DNA of 64,000 nt from Phellopilus nigrolimitatus (GCA_021029095.1 JAJOHG010000120.1:1-64000), one strand, 5' to 3'; shown: positions 46,231 to 58,309, counted from the stretch's first letter. Notes: generated by a model from the sequence alone, not told the origin. Program-made: numbers and translations.

Positions 46231-47729
46231 GACCCGGGCTCCGCAGGGTGGGCCGCCCGCGAGGTATAGGAGGGTTGTATGAGGAAAGGAGGCTGTATAT
46301 GTTGGTGATGTACATATGCTTTTCTCTTCCTCTCTCCCGTGCCATCTGGACGGAGATATATCTTGTGTTGCGATATGAACCGCTCTCCATTGCCCTAAAG
46401 TTCCTTTCTCTTTATCTTCCTTCGAGCCTTCTCATTCGTCCCTATCGCTGCTTTGTATGTTGTATGGTGCCTCCACTTTCCACATACCTCCCATTTTTTC
46501 TGTCTTCTGTTTTCTGTCTTCGAAGCTGTATCCGAATGGGTGAGAAACGATACTCGACCTCTCGTCTCGAGTTCGGTTCTCTTTCCCTCGCACCCCGTCT
46601 CCTATGTATTACTGTGGGCATCCCTGTCTCTTTACATGCCTTGTGCTTTCTGAAGCTTCCTTCACACCGAATCAATCAATAGAACTGTGCCTTTCTTGAA
46701 CCTGAGTATGAGCAATGATGCTTTCTGCCATCTGTCAATTGTGATAGTCAGACAAATTGAATCCCATCCAAGTCCATGATTTTACCAAAAAAATCCATCT
46801 ACTGGGTATTATATTAGCAACTAGTAATCAAATTTCTATCATGTGGGGGCTTGACCAAGTGTTTGCTGAGTCCTCCACACAGGACACCGGACACCAAATT
46901 GTGTAAAATGCGCAAAAGTGTGACATGTCACAAATGTGACTTGTATCGATCTTCACATTAAGATTGATACAAAATATTTGTCTCCACACCTCCTCCAGCT
47001 ATGCTTTCCCAGTAAGTGCCCATTTTGCCTTTGTGTGTAATATTGATAATGTACAACTTGCCCACATCCATCCTAGAGCATAGCACAGGTTAGGTTGATC
47101 TGTGGTTTTAGCATTTTGCTAATAGTACAACATGTTCTGCTCCGAATTTAATGATTGTATATGTGAAATGTGCACACTGTTGAGGTCCACAATATGCAAA
47201 AACATGCATTTGCATTGGTGCAGTATTTGTAGCAGGAGAGGCAAACAAGTCATCAAAACCCATGGGTATTGTCCACATTCTTGCACATGAAGAACACTAC
47301 GAAAGAGCTTCAGACACTAGAGAAACTCTCAACAAATGCCACATACAAATTCCCCCTCTGTTGTACTGATAGCTTGCTGCTAGAGTCCAGGCCAGAAGTG
47401 TTTTTCCAGTGACTGTGGGCTATGAACCTGAGTTGCTGACTTTTCTGAGGTTCAACAGTGCATCCATTGTCACCAAGCCATCTGGTAAAGATCACCACCT
47501 CCTGCCATGAAGAGCTATCTCTCTTGTTTCACCCTTCTCTCCCTCATCCTTGAGTTGGAGGCTGTAGACTTTTTCTCCCTCCAGGGATAATGGAATTGTG
47601 TTTAAAAGAGGTCTTTGCAGCCCAGAGAGATACTTCCTACAAATCATTGATATGCTTCTGGATCTCTAAGCTATTTTCTATGAGCCTTCCATATGCTTCC
47701 CAGTCAACAAGCTATTTCCTATGGCCCTT

Positions 47730-48090
47730 CCATATACTTCCCAAGCTGCCAAGCTATATACTACACAGCTACAGGGAGATACAGACTCCTACAGTGCTGC
47801 CATGCTATACAACTATACAGCTACAGGGAGCTACAGGTGCTACCAAACTATATACTACACAGCTACAGGGAGCTACATACTCCTACAGTGCTGCCAAGCT
47901 ATACAACTATACAGCTACAGGGAGCTACAGGTGCTACCAAACTATATACTACACAGCTACAGGGAGCTACATACTCCTACAAGTGCTATGAAGCTATATA
48001 CTGCACAGCTACAAGGAGCTACAGACTCCTATAATGCTATATGTGCCTATGCACAATGTGCAATTGACGCTACAGACACTACACAGTGCT
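47730..48090. repeat. CTACAG-type minisatellite, cluster 2
   Basis: About four repeats of roughly 65 bp: 'actatatactacacagctacagggagctacatactcctacagtgctgccaagctatacaactatacagctacagggagctacaggtgctacc'. The repeat reads open in more than one frame by composition only. Confidence 0.8.
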
Positions 48091-48629
48091 ACAGTGCAAT
48101 GCAGGAAATACATTTTCCTGATGAAGGAAGAGGGCGGAGGTGTGAACGACGAGGACGAGATGGTGGCAGCGGCGGCAGCAACAATGACGATGTCATGAGA
48201 ATGGTGGTGAAGAAGAAGAAAGGACTTAGGCGATTTCGAAGTCCGAGGCTCAAATTTGCAGTCACCTGAGCAGTGCCCAGCTGGTCCGCTTTTACATATC
48301 ACTCAATCACATATATGCAAAAAAACTTACATGGTTGTATAGCTTAGACATGGGCCTTCATAATAAAAAATAAATCAAGCTTTTATATGCAGAGGGGAAA
48401 AAAAGAAATGTTAGATACAAACCGGAACACTCAGGAGGAAAAGTGTGACGCGTGGCGGTGTTGTGTGGCTGTAACCCCTCCCATTATAAGGCATAGATTC
48501 CCACATTGTTTGTACACTTTTCGACTACTTTGTACACTTTTTTGTAATTGTGACCGTGACAAACCTGCACAGCCACTGGGGGTGAAAACGTAGGAGTGGA
48601 AAGGACGATCCCTTCCTTATGTCAGGAAT

Positions 48630-48995
48630 CGTAACATGCCTGGGATCATTCATTGTGACGTTGCTCTGCTATGCTGCTTGACAGGCTTGTCAGGGCATGT
48701 TTTGAAGCTCGTGGAGTCAGTGATGCAATGCTTCACCCCTGTCTATATCCTGTATCTTGTTGAATAAATTTATAGGCAAGCACTGTACTCCCCTTGCACC
48801 TATTGAGCTGCTCTTAGACATTAATAATGTGTGGGAACATGTACTGTGTAGCTGTCTGTTGTCCTCAATTCCCCACAGCTCTGAGGTGCAGCAAGCTTGT
48901 CATATTAAATTTGATTATGGATCCCATAGAGCACAAGCACAAAAGTGCATAAGCCTGAATCAAAGAGTAAATATCAGGGACCTTGGTGGTCTTAG
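48630..48995. repeat. Dispersed repeat R1, copy 2 (CpG-poor)
   Basis: Corresponds block by block to 4660-5060 with many CG to TG/CA differences, showing that both derive from one element and that this copy has decayed by deamination. Confidence 0.6.
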
Positions 48996-49947
48996 AGCCC
49001 AATTCTGATGAATGTCACCTCTGCCTTGCACATGACAAGTGTTGGGTGAATTGAACTGTGTTGCATGACCAATATGCTGCACACTTCAGTGTCTGTGATG
49101 GCTGTCAGGGGGAAAGTACAGTAAAATATAAAACACACTTTGCTTCCACTCTTGGCCTTGGGCTCTTGCAGTAGCAACAAAAAAATATATGTGCAAAAAG
49201 AAAAGAAGAAAAAACATGCATGTGAAAATACAATAGTTTGGGCACAAAATTTCATTTTTTCTTTGTGGAAACCAGTATTAGAGATTTTACCATAAGTTGC
49301 TTCTGGGTCTGTCCTAATGCTGTAGCAATGGCATAACACAAGTAGAAGCACATCCTCATCCTCAATCTTTCTGAGGAGTAGGGAAAATGCAGACTTTGCT
49401 TTTTTGAGTTTCCACACACATACACACAATGTAGTTACCTCTGCTTCCTGTCCTCTGCACAACCTGGGCTTGGACAGCAAAGCTTTGCACTTTGAAGGCA
49501 ACACTTTATGGCTGTGGGTGCATTTGTCTGTGCATTCAGTGCAATCTTCTGTCTAATGGTTACCAGTAACCACACAACACACAGAATGCTTTCTAGGTTG
49601 GATACGGGTAGTGATGCACACTTTTTTGCTGCAATGCTTGTCTGTGCCACTTTGCAGATCTGTCTTGTATATAAGGCAGCACTCCTGCCAGCCTTTTGTT
49701 CTAAAACATCTCTACATACCACTGATAAGGTGAGCATCCATTAGACACAACTTTCTCTAGCAACATTTTCAGAGATCACTGCAGGCTGGCATAGAATACC
49801 CCATGGTGCATTGAATAGTTGTTTTATTAAACATTACTGTGTGGGAAAAGGCATGGTTTGATAAAGCAACTATTCAACTCACCATGGTGGAACTCACTGT
49901 CAATGCCTGCAGTGTCTTGTACTAACACAGTCCTTTCAGACTCCAAC

Positions 49948-50478
49948 ATGTCAACTAACACCTCCACTCCCAGCCAACCAGACCCCAACATATTAAAAGC
50001 ACTGAAGGAAGAAGAAAAAGAAGCTGAGCTCAAGTATCATGCAGCACACAGATGCATGGAAGAAAATCAGGGTCAACGACCTGTGGAGACGATGGAATTA
50101 AACTCCAAGTATAGTGCAGAAAAGGGAGACGTTACCAAGTTCAGTACACTGCTTGAGGACTTGCACAAAGATAAAAAGGCATTTGAGTACCTGACTTCAG
50201 CAATAGGAAAACTGGCAGTGATTGGACATATATGCATTGACCGCAAACGCAGAGAGTATGAACATAGGCAGCAGGATCTGGAGGGCCAGCTTTCTGCAGC
50301 TGAATGCAGGCTTAAGGCAGTGATTTGTCGCATGATTGAACTGCATGATGAAGGAAAAAATGACATGATCTTGAAGGAATCTCAGGACAAGCTTGCTCGT
50401 GCAGGAGATGCTTGGGATATTGCATGGAGAAAGCTTGAGGAGTATCTTAAGAAGTATCCTAATTGTCCTAAGTACTAG
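49948..50478 (+). CDS. Hypothetical 176-aa coiled-coil protein surviving in CpG-poor DNA
   Basis: The frame from ATG 49948 is open to TAG 50476-50478: MSTNTSTPSQPDPN, then heptad-like charged stretches (LKALKEEEKEAELKYHAAHR; RKRREYEHRQQDLEGQLSAA) and a C-terminal WRKLEEYLKKYPNCPKY. It extends upstream in frame to about 49858 without a better start. No domain is recognised. A coding sequence of this length is unexpected in such mutated DNA. It may be Gag-like or an accessory protein of the repeat that makes up this block. An ordinary small host gene is also possible. Confidence 0.45.
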   Translation: MSTNTSTPSQPDPNILKALKEEEKEAELKYHAAHRCMEENQGQRPVETMELNSKYSAEKGDVTKFSTLLEDLHKDKKAFEYLTSAIGKLAVIGHICIDRKRREYEHRQQDLEGQLSAAECRLKAVICRMIELHDEGKNDMILKESQDKLARAGDAWDIAWRKLEEYLKKYPNCPKY

Positions 50479-50782
50479 CCATACATTTTGATTATGTAAG
50501 TAGCAATGGCAATGTGTATGTGAATAGATATACATTGTTTTACTCAACAATGCCCTTTTCCATGTGATAATGTTTAACACTTTTGGACACTTTTACCAAA
50601 AAAGTATAACTTCACAATTCTTTTCTCTGTACAATAAATTTTAACATTCTTTACACCATTATCCACACAAGAAAGGTATAACAAAGGGGTGAAATTGTGG
50701 TCACACCCCTTTCTTAAGCCTTTATTGTATAAGAAAAGGTATGGTGAAGATATTTAAACATATAGATGAAATTGCCCAAGAG

Positions 50783-51183
50783 TGTTGAACTTTATTGCAC
50801 ACTGGAAGTGTCAGCGACTGACTAGAATCAACTGTTCACGCCACGTCACACCAAAGTCAGAGAGGTGAGAAGGATGTATTGCAACGCACACTAGCCAGGA
50901 GTATTGACTAGGTCGAAACTGGGGTCTAAGTACAGATATCTAGTCTACTTATATACCCAAACTTAGTGCGCACAGACCAAGCAGTACACTACCTAATATG
51001 GCTACTCTAGTGGAGCAGGCAGGGCTAATGACATCATAGGTGATGTCATCGTCAGTGATGTCACTATGATGTCATGGTCTAGCCCTATGACATAAGCTTA
51101 TCTAATGTCCGCTATTGTCCGTATTATCTAAGTGGCCATGATTTGTAAGGAAATAAGAAAATGAAAAATGATCGTTCATGACA
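50783..51183 (-). repeat. Chromovirus (Ty3/gypsy) 3' LTR, 401 bp
   Basis: On the minus strand it starts TGTCATGAACG after a polypurine tract (AAGGAGGGGTAA, 51184-51195) and ends GTTCAACA. Inside (about 51020-51075) are four copies of TGATGTCA/TGACATCA, which resemble CRE/ATF sites. No second LTR is in the window. Confidence 0.8.
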
Positions 51184-51228
51184 TTACCCCTCCTTAGGGT
51201 GAACGTCCTCGTTCGACATGGATCTTTT

Positions 51229-51965
51229 CTAAGGGATGGACGTGAGGCGATGTGGTTTTTGCCGGAGGTGACGTGGGATGTAGACTGGGATGTTGTCGTC
51301 GATGATTGTGGTAAATCGTATGGAAGCAAAGTCAAGTGCACTAATGCCTCTTGGCGCACCGGGATTCTCCTTGTAGAATTCCTCAATCAGTTCTTGGGAG
51401 TTTTCCAGGTCTTCGGCAGTCTGCCATGTACGCTCCGACACTGGGTAACCCTTCCAATGAACTAGGAATTTGAGTTTCCCTCGGACTTTCTTCGCATCCA
51501 CAATCTTTTCAACTTCGTACTCTTCTCCTTTGTCACTGAGAACGGGGGGTGGTGGCGGCGGCTGTTGCTGTGACGGGTATCTCGGATCTTTGTAGGGCGA
51601 TAATAATACTTCATTGAAGACTGGATGTATTTTCTTCCATGTCCTTGGAAGCTTAAGTTTGTACGCCGATTTCCCAATCTTCTTTTCTACCTCAAAAGGG
51701 CCATAGTGTTTGTCATCAAACTTTTTCATAGGGCGATCTGTTTTGATATTCAATGCTTCCAGTAGAACTTTGCTTCCTGGGGCATATTCAATAGATTCAC
51801 CCTTAGTTCGATCATAAAACCGCTTCATGGTTTCTGCCGCTTTCTGTAGTGCCGATGCCGCCTCCTCCCTAATCCACTTCATCTGATCAACAAATTGTCC
51901 AGCCGACTCATTCGTGGGCTCGCGCCTGGGGTTAGTCCCTTTGAAGGGGTGCCTCCCATAATTGA
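51229..51965 (-). pseudogene. Ty3/gypsy polyprotein C-terminus: integrase end and chromodomain
   Basis: The minus strand encodes the integrase C-terminal region (INYGRHPFKGTNPRREPTNE; MKRFYDRTKGESIEYAPGSK; DKHYGPFEVEKKIGKSAYKL; HPVFNEVLLSPYK). A chromodomain follows (YEVEKIVDAKKVRGKLKFLV, HWKGYPVSERTWQTAEDL), then a tail to the stop at 51229. The frame is intact but is cut off upstream by hAT-2 at 51974, so the catalytic integrase core, RT and Gag are missing. The chromodomain would direct integration to heterochromatin. Confidence 0.93.
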
Positions 51966-52193
51966 CAAAGAATTAGGGCATAGCACGGGTCGCTCCGTGG
52001 GTAGATCCGGATCCGTTTGCACGGGTATGAGATTTTCAAAACTCTGACCCAGACTCCTGACTGACCCGGATCCGCAGGTCTGCATGACCTGCGGGTCCGG
52101 GTCAGGGGGGTCCGAGTCTGGTGGGTATGCACATTGACCCGCGGGTCCTCAGTATTAAGTAGGAAAAAGAATAAACATTGTGTTAGCTACCAA

Positions 52194-55100
52194 CTACTTT
52201 GCGGCCTTCTTTCTCTTCTTTCTCTCCTGCCTCCTCTGCTTGTTAGTCATGCAGTCAAACATGTAAAGAACCTCAGATTCATTTATGATACCTGCAATCT
52301 GCGACCATGACCCAAGAACAACTTGAGCACGTGTGGAGTCATCCGTGAGAGCATGCCTGTACTTTGATACAGTCAGCGTGCCTCGCGAGAACGCGCGCTC
52401 AACGTCAACAGATGTAGCTATTTATTCAAATAATAAGTAAGGGAAACCAAAAGAAAAGAGAAACGTACCAGGAGCAGATAGATAATTAAGAGCCATGCGA
52501 GCAAAGGGATCACCCGTCTCTGCTATCCGAGCCCACCATTCAATAGGGTCTTCCACAGAGGAGATAATCGGGGTCTGCATGTACTCCTCAACCTCCGTTT
52601 GAGACGAACTGCTTTTCCCCCAGTTATCAATGTTTGAGAAAAGACTGTCAGTATCTCCGTTATCGAAAGCAGACTATTATAAAGATGCTTAATATACTTT
52701 TAATTAGGAATTAAAGCCGACGTACATTATTTGCGGCCCCGGCTTGGCGAACTTCAGAAGGCTCGTGATTATTGTTCCAATCATCTACAAGTACCTTTTT
52801 TGCAGCAGCAATCCAGTCGGCTGGCCAGTTTTGCTTCTCGAAGTACGTAGTCTTGAATCGGGGATGGAGCACTGCAGAAGCGTGTACAAGATCAGACTAT
52901 AATGCACGGAGGAGAAGAGAAAAAGACCAACTCATAGCCATACGGTACATGATTGAATCGTCCGTCTTTGAATAGTATTTATTGAGCGTTTCACGGCCCC
53001 GCGCGGCAGCCGCGCAAACGACAGGGTGGAGGTCCTTATTGAGGATGGTGGTGTCGAGTATTTTTGTGAGTACGTCAATGAGTGGAATCACCTCGTGTAA
53101 AAGAGGGATCTTCGCTTTCGATATTCTTGTTGTTGCGTGAAGAAAAGGCTTAGAAACAATAATCAGTAGGTAATCAGAAGAGAGAAGTTCATAACGACTT
53201 AAACATACCTTGAGAACGGAGTACAATTGCGTCATTATCTCCCATTCCTCCTGCTTGAACTTGTAGCGACGGAGCTGAGATGTCCGTGGTCCATTGTGGT
53301 GATTGTAATCCATAAGTTTGTCTAACGCAGGTCGCAGGTAGATTGCGCGACCAAGGGCCTCCGTGACAGAGTTCCATCGAGTGGCGACTGGCCGGAGCAT
53401 TTTTTTTGCCGGACTGACACCCGTTGTCTGACAACACGTCTTGAGGTCCTTAAGGAGATTCGGGGAGTGACAGGTCTGTTTCGCTAGTCTTCTGAGCTAC
53501 GACATACTATATATTAGCCCTCGAACCATCATAATTAAAGTAGAAATAAACTAACCTTCGTTATGGCACCACGGCCAAGGCGAATTTGGTCGGGCCTCAG
53601 ATTCTCCGTCTTGCGGATCTCCTTCTGCAGCTTTTTCAAGTACTGCTTGTCGCTAGCCTCACGATCTGTGTCAGGGTTGACATCGTAGTTTTCGGTGGTT
53701 TGCAGCACAGGCAACTCGATGTCGTCTTCGCTAGACTCGGAGGAGTCGTCCTCAGACTCCGAGTCATCCTCAGAATCGGAGTCGTCCTCAGACCCGGATT
53801 CATCGTCTTCATCATCCATGTCGTCCTCATTGTCTTCTTCGTCATCAATGCTGTCGTTGTCGCTGTCGTCATCAAGAGCTGGCATGTCCTCGTCACTGTC
53901 ACCATCTGCAGATTGTCCCGCCGCGCCCGCAACATTTTTTGCGGGCTTTTCGTAGTTGAATAGGGATAAGAGAGCCTAGACATGTAATTAGATACGCAGA
54001 CACCATAAATCATTCAGCATACCTTAACGGCGAGATTCAAGACGTGTGCGAAACAGCGGATGCGCGTGTGAGACCCGTTTGCACCATCCAACTCGAGCTC
54101 GAGCTCCGAAACAAGCGTGTCATTATTTGACGCATTATCGCATACAACACCGAGAATCTGTTGTCACGTAGTAAGTATAACCCATATACATATAAGAATG
54201 GGTCTGAGGCTGGCAACTCTGTGTGGATGAAGCAGCAACGTTTTCCGTACGGGCAGGAGCCAGATACCCAGGAAGTTCAAATAACGGTCACGATGCGTAC
54301 CTTCTTGTCGATGCCGAATCCCTTGAGACATTTGACTAGCTCTTGTGCGAGATAATTACCTTTGTGTGCTTTCGTGAGCCTGGATTAAGCAGTAAGTAAC
54401 AAGTAGGCAAGGCGAGACCGATATTCATACTTTACGAAATCTAATATAAATGAGACAACTTTGTTGTCCTTGACCATATAGATGACTACACCTAAAAACG
54501 ATATGACGTTCGGGGAAGTCCAACTGTCGATACCGACGTGCAACTTCCCCGGATATGCCTAAGTAGTTTAACATCAGCAGAGTGAATGTAATGAAGCTTT
54601 AAGCTTACCTGAAGCATCGTCGACATGTTTTTTTTTGCCAGACGAAAGACCTGGCAAATGTTGCGAGATATTGTAGAGGGAGAGGGGACAATGATTGATG
54701 AGCAGAACATGGAGAATATTGCAATCAGCTCCGGGTCATGGACAATTGCGTACGGCCGGTGATGCCGAACAATCCAGAGAATAAGAAGATATTTAAAGCG
54801 TGAATTAGAATAAGTCGATCCTTGCGCGAAGGCCCTGAGAAGTTTTGTTTGCGCATTCTCGAGCGGCGCGCAGCTCTTGACATGACGCGAAAGGTTTGAA
54901 GTCGAAGTTTCGTCGCGTGCTCGCCCGATAAGCAAAGCAGACGGATTTCTAGGAGAAAAAAGAAAGGATGTACCGGTGAGTATGTATGAATAAAGTTGAA
55001 GTAAATCTAAGCTGAAAGTGAAGGAGTTTGTCGGGACTCACACTTTGCACTTATACATGTACATAACCGTACCATCCAAAAGTACCTTGATCTCGGGAGG

Positions 55101-55408
55101 CATGTGGAAATGAGTATAATGCGGCGAGTTCCATAGTTTCATTTGCGCAGCTATAGAATGAGTTGAGCTATGGTTCGGAAGGTAACAGAAGAGAAGGACG
55201 TACCAAGGACTTCTTGATTGCTATTCGTTACTGTGCCAAAGCGATCTTCGAAGGTCCTCTTATCGTGCTTCTTAGATTTGCGGCCGTCTCGAGGATCGTC
55301 GGCGCTGCTGGCTGCTACGGAACGCTCACGCGGCCTGCCACCTTCGTCGTCGCTGATCTCGATAGCTTGTGCCTTCCTCTTGCCGTGTCTGCTCTTTTTT
55401 TTGCCCAT
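52194..55408 (-). CDS. hAT transposase, multi-exon, apparently intact
   Basis: From ATG 55408 (MGKKKSRHGKRKAQ, basic nuclear-type start) to TAG 52194-52196, on the minus strand with roughly ten short GT-AG introns. In order: a BED-type finger remnant ending TSTSNLSRHVKSC; RNase H-like core GKLHVGIDSWTSPNVISFLG with the first Asp; VVCDNASNNDTLVSELE with the second Asp; FAHVLNLAVKA; a long Asp/Glu/Ser linker (about 53885-53700); LRPVATRWNSVTEALGRA; LHPRFKTTYFEKQNW; and the C-terminal hAT dimerisation region (EWWARIAETGDPFARMALNY, SVDVERAFSRGTLTVSKYRH). No internal stop was needed in my reading. It would bind the ends and subterminal GGGTC repeats and catalyse cut-and-paste with 8-bp target duplications. 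Exact exon borders are approximate. Confidence 0.85.
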
Positions 55409-55805
55409 CTGGGGCGGAGTTCGAGGTTGGGGACAATGAGACGAGCTGGAATGAACACGAAAATTAGACTATTATTTATACAAATAATTTTGCCAGCTGA
55501 CCAGCAGCGGCCACTCACAAATCACAGACTTCATCGGGGTGAAGGAGTGAAATCCACGGCGCGCTACGAGACGAAACACGACGGCAACGCTATGCGACTT
55601 AGCAGAGCAAATGAAACCTCTGAGTTTGAGAAGCCGCCGCCGCCGTCGCAGTGAAGAAGCAGATTTGAAACACAAAGCATTGGAGAATGCACCGCACGAA
55701 GCTCAGGATGAAAAAACTCTTGCGGCAGGATCAAGCGGTGAAAAGGAAGACAATGTGTAGTCGTGTCAGTGGTGCGCTGGCAAAGTCGCAGGTGAGTCAG
55801 CTGCA

Positions 55806-57493
55806 TCCTAATCTGGACGAAGGTGACGGTCGAGTACATCAGGCCGAGTAGGACGTCCATCCAGGAATACAACGACTTTTTCGCAGACGAGGTCATCCAG
55901 GCCGCAGTGCATGCAAGCTACCAGCTCAATGTCCTCCGCTTCTCTTTAGAACCGCGTCAATTGTCCCCACCGATCGTGACGAAACAGGACTTGCAGCCGC
56001 CGTCCACGTTCGCCCGATCCATCGCGCACGAAGACGCCTCTGCTGCAGACGACGCGGACAGCAACGACCGCAACGACAGCGACGACAGTGACGACAGGAG
56101 GCAGCACCTCCACCTCCCCGCGCTGCGAGCGCATCGTGCCAGTCTCCAGAAAACATCCTGCCAGCGCAAGCAACAGCAGAGGCAGGACGACAGCAGCATG
56201 GCCACCATGACCTCGTCTCCGCCGCACCCCTTGCGCCAAAACACTGGCAACCTCCTCTTCGCCCTACAGGATCCATTCGAGTGCACAACACAGCGCCGCC
56301 AGTTGCTGCCTAGCACACCGCCGCCTGCCCCTGGCCCGTACTACGCTGCCGATCCCGCGCCCCAATTCCCGCCCCCACCTGCCTCCGTCCCCACCCACAT
56401 CGACGTCTCCCCCGAGCACACGTTCGCCCCGCGCTCGCGCTCCACGTCCAAGTCGGATCCCTCGAGCGCTTCGGGGTCGACCTCAGGCTCTATCTCGGGC
56501 TCGGGCAAGAAAGGCACGCTCTTCATGAGCTTCATGAGCTTCATGAGCTTCATGAGCAGCGCAAAGCCTGAGAACAGCACGCCGTACGACCCCGTGCACC
56601 TGACGCACGTCGGGTTCAACGCGAGCACGGGCGAGTTCACAGGCCTGCCGTGCGAGTGGCAGCAGCTGCTGCGGGACTCGGGCATCTCGCGCTCGGAGCA
56701 GGAAAAGAACCCGCAGGCCGTCATGGAGATCGTCAAGTTCTACCAGGAGGGCCGTGCGGAGGGCTTCAACTCCGTCTGGGACAAGATGGGCGCTATTAGG
56801 GCCACCAAGGTCGGCAGTCCGAGCGCGCAGAGAGCTGCGCCGCTGCCGCCAAAAAACCCGTTCTCGGCGCCGTCCTCGTACCGCCCCGCACCTGCTCCTC
56901 CACCGTTGCTGTCTGGTACTCCCGCGTTCAGCCGCACGACATTGCAACGGCTGCCCAAGTCATCCTTTTTACTCGGCGGCCGTTGCAACAGCATTTTCAC
57001 CTCTCTGCGCCATCAGTGCGTCCGCACCCATCTTCAGAAAACGCCCCGCCTGCGCGAGCAGCAGAAGCAAGGTGACGACAGCGGCATGGCCGCCGCCCTT
57101 TTGCTCCAACTGTTCCCCTCGCGCCAGAACACCGTCAACCTCAACGGCTTGTTCACCCCACAACAGGAGGCCTTCGAGTGCGCGTCCTTTACAACTGACT
57201 CAGCAACATCGTCCGAGTCTGCACTCGCTAGCATGTGCCGCGACTCCCCGCGTAGGGCGGATGGCTTTCCGCCCAGTGGTGAGCCGGAATGTCTTGCTGG
57301 ACTAGTACGTTCGCCTCCCTTTTTTGCTGTCTTTGCGCTCACATTTTCTGCGAAACTTAGCTTATTATCTACTCTCGCAAACACGCTCCCCCACTCCCGA
57401 CGACAACGTACTACCTTCTTGAGGAATCCCTTCTTCGCAAACACCGTGACATCGTTGCCGACCTCGACTTCGCGGACACTGACAGTTTTATAG
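55806..57493 (+). CDS. Chimeric 550-residue open frame: unknown exon fused to PAK N-terminal/CRIB fragment
   Basis: The frame opens after a possible acceptor with CILIWTKVTVEYIRPSRTSI and EYNDFFADEVIQAAVHASYQ (unknown protein). It then becomes a copy of the PAK N-terminal region: Ser/Gly linker, FMSFMSFMSFMS (a 12-bp tandem repeat), and the CRIB domain NSTPYDPVHLTHVGFNASTG with QQLLRDSGISRSEQEKNPQA. From about 57000 a diverged second copy of the upstream linker follows (LQKTPRLREQQKQG against LQKTSCQRKQQQRQ at 56150). It stays open for about 556 codons with no ATG at its beginning, so it is an exon of a larger gene or chance. The kinase domain is absent. A CRIB domain alone could bind Cdc42/Rac. 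Confidence 0.55.
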
Positions 57494-57650
57494 GTGATAC
57501 AAACCTTCGAGATCGCCTAGCACGCGCTCTTCCCGCGCCGTCAGGCAGATTCGATGGCGCATGTATTGTACACATTATGAGCAGTCTTAAAGGATTCTTC
57601 GGGTCTTCGCAGTTCGTCACTCTAACTTGGCAAGAATCAGTACGTTGTTT
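57405..57650 (+). other. Unrecognised exon downstream of the PAK fragment in hAT-2
   Basis: A second plus-strand frame reads YYLLEESLLRKHRDIVADLD, then SFIGDTNLRDRLARALPAPS and SSLKGFFGSSQFVTLTWQES, before a GTACGT donor. It looks like real coding sequence. With the exon at 55806-55970 it may form one gene into which the PAK piece was inserted. A short acidic frame (MKRTRQCVESSDEGGSVEST ...) follows at 57741-57851. No family is recognised. Confidence 0.4.
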
Positions 57651-58139
57651 AATTTATTTGAATTATTAATCTAATTAGGTCTATTATAAGGGTGATACAT
57701 ATACATTATACATTCTCTCCGATAGCTTTCTAGCACCCGTCATGAAGCGCACTAGGCAATGCGTAGAGTCAAGTGATGAAGGGGGTTCTGTGGAATCTAC
57801 AGATGATGAATATAGTGACATGCCAGGGTTGCTCAGTGATTCCAGTACCTAATAGTCTTGTAGCGTCGATTATATGAACAATTAAGTAGTTTGCGCTTTT
57901 CTTTCCTCCTTTCCAGTTCGATGCAGCTCCCTTCTTCCTTGTTCTGTCCTTTCCCCCTCGTTCAGCTGACAGGTAGCATAGATGAGTTTCCGCGAAAGCT
58001 TGTGCTGTTCCGTGCGTAGATAGGTAGCTCCTGTTTTTTGTACCCGATAAACAGTTATTAGAGTGTGTACGAGTGCAGCTCATTGTCGTGATCTGTTCGG
58101 CTCTTCATCAAGAACGACTTGTTGTCTACTCTATAAGCT

Positions 58140-58309
58140 CATTACCCATGGGAACCCGTGGGTCTGAGAAATCAGCGGAAATCTAGACCCGGACTCTCGC
58201 TGATCCGTGGGAAACGGATCACCCACGCGCGGGTGATCCGAACCCGTGAGTGTTCCCACGGATCCCCCTGTGGGTCACCACGGGTAAACCTGACCCATGC
58301 TATGCTCTA
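58140..58309. repeat. hAT-2 'A' terminal region
   Basis: Dense CCCACGGGT / ACCCGTGGG repeats ending GACCCATGCTATGCTCTA. The TIR differs from hAT-1 at two positions (CTCTA for CCCTA, CATG for CGTG), both transitions. Confidence 0.8.

Larger units (their letters stand above)
46690..49850. other. CpG-depleted repeat-derived block
   Basis: Almost every CG is replaced by TG or CA over about 4 kb (to about 50780). It contains the CTACAG minisatellite and R1 copy 2. Apart from the frame at 49948-50478, open frames are short and unsupported. Confidence 0.6.
51974..58309 (-). mobile_element. hAT-2: hAT transposon with transposase and captured PAK fragment
   Basis: The left end TAGGGCATAGCACGGGTC (51974) is of the B type; the right end (TATGCTCTA at 58309, reading TAGAGCATAGCATGGGTC inward) is of the A type, as in hAT-1. 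The transposase gene runs on the minus strand toward the B end. The A-side third holds plus-strand sequence with a PAK fragment. The flanks (CAAAGAAT left, ATTCGATC right) do not match, and lie in a gypsy element and in an unrelated gene respectively. Either the insertion site was rearranged or the two ends come from recombination between copies. Confidence 0.85.

Noticed and set aside
47590..48034. Plus-strand frames of 113-182 codons over the CTACAG minisatellite
   Set aside because: The repeat unit is open in all frames because of its composition; no start context or domain.
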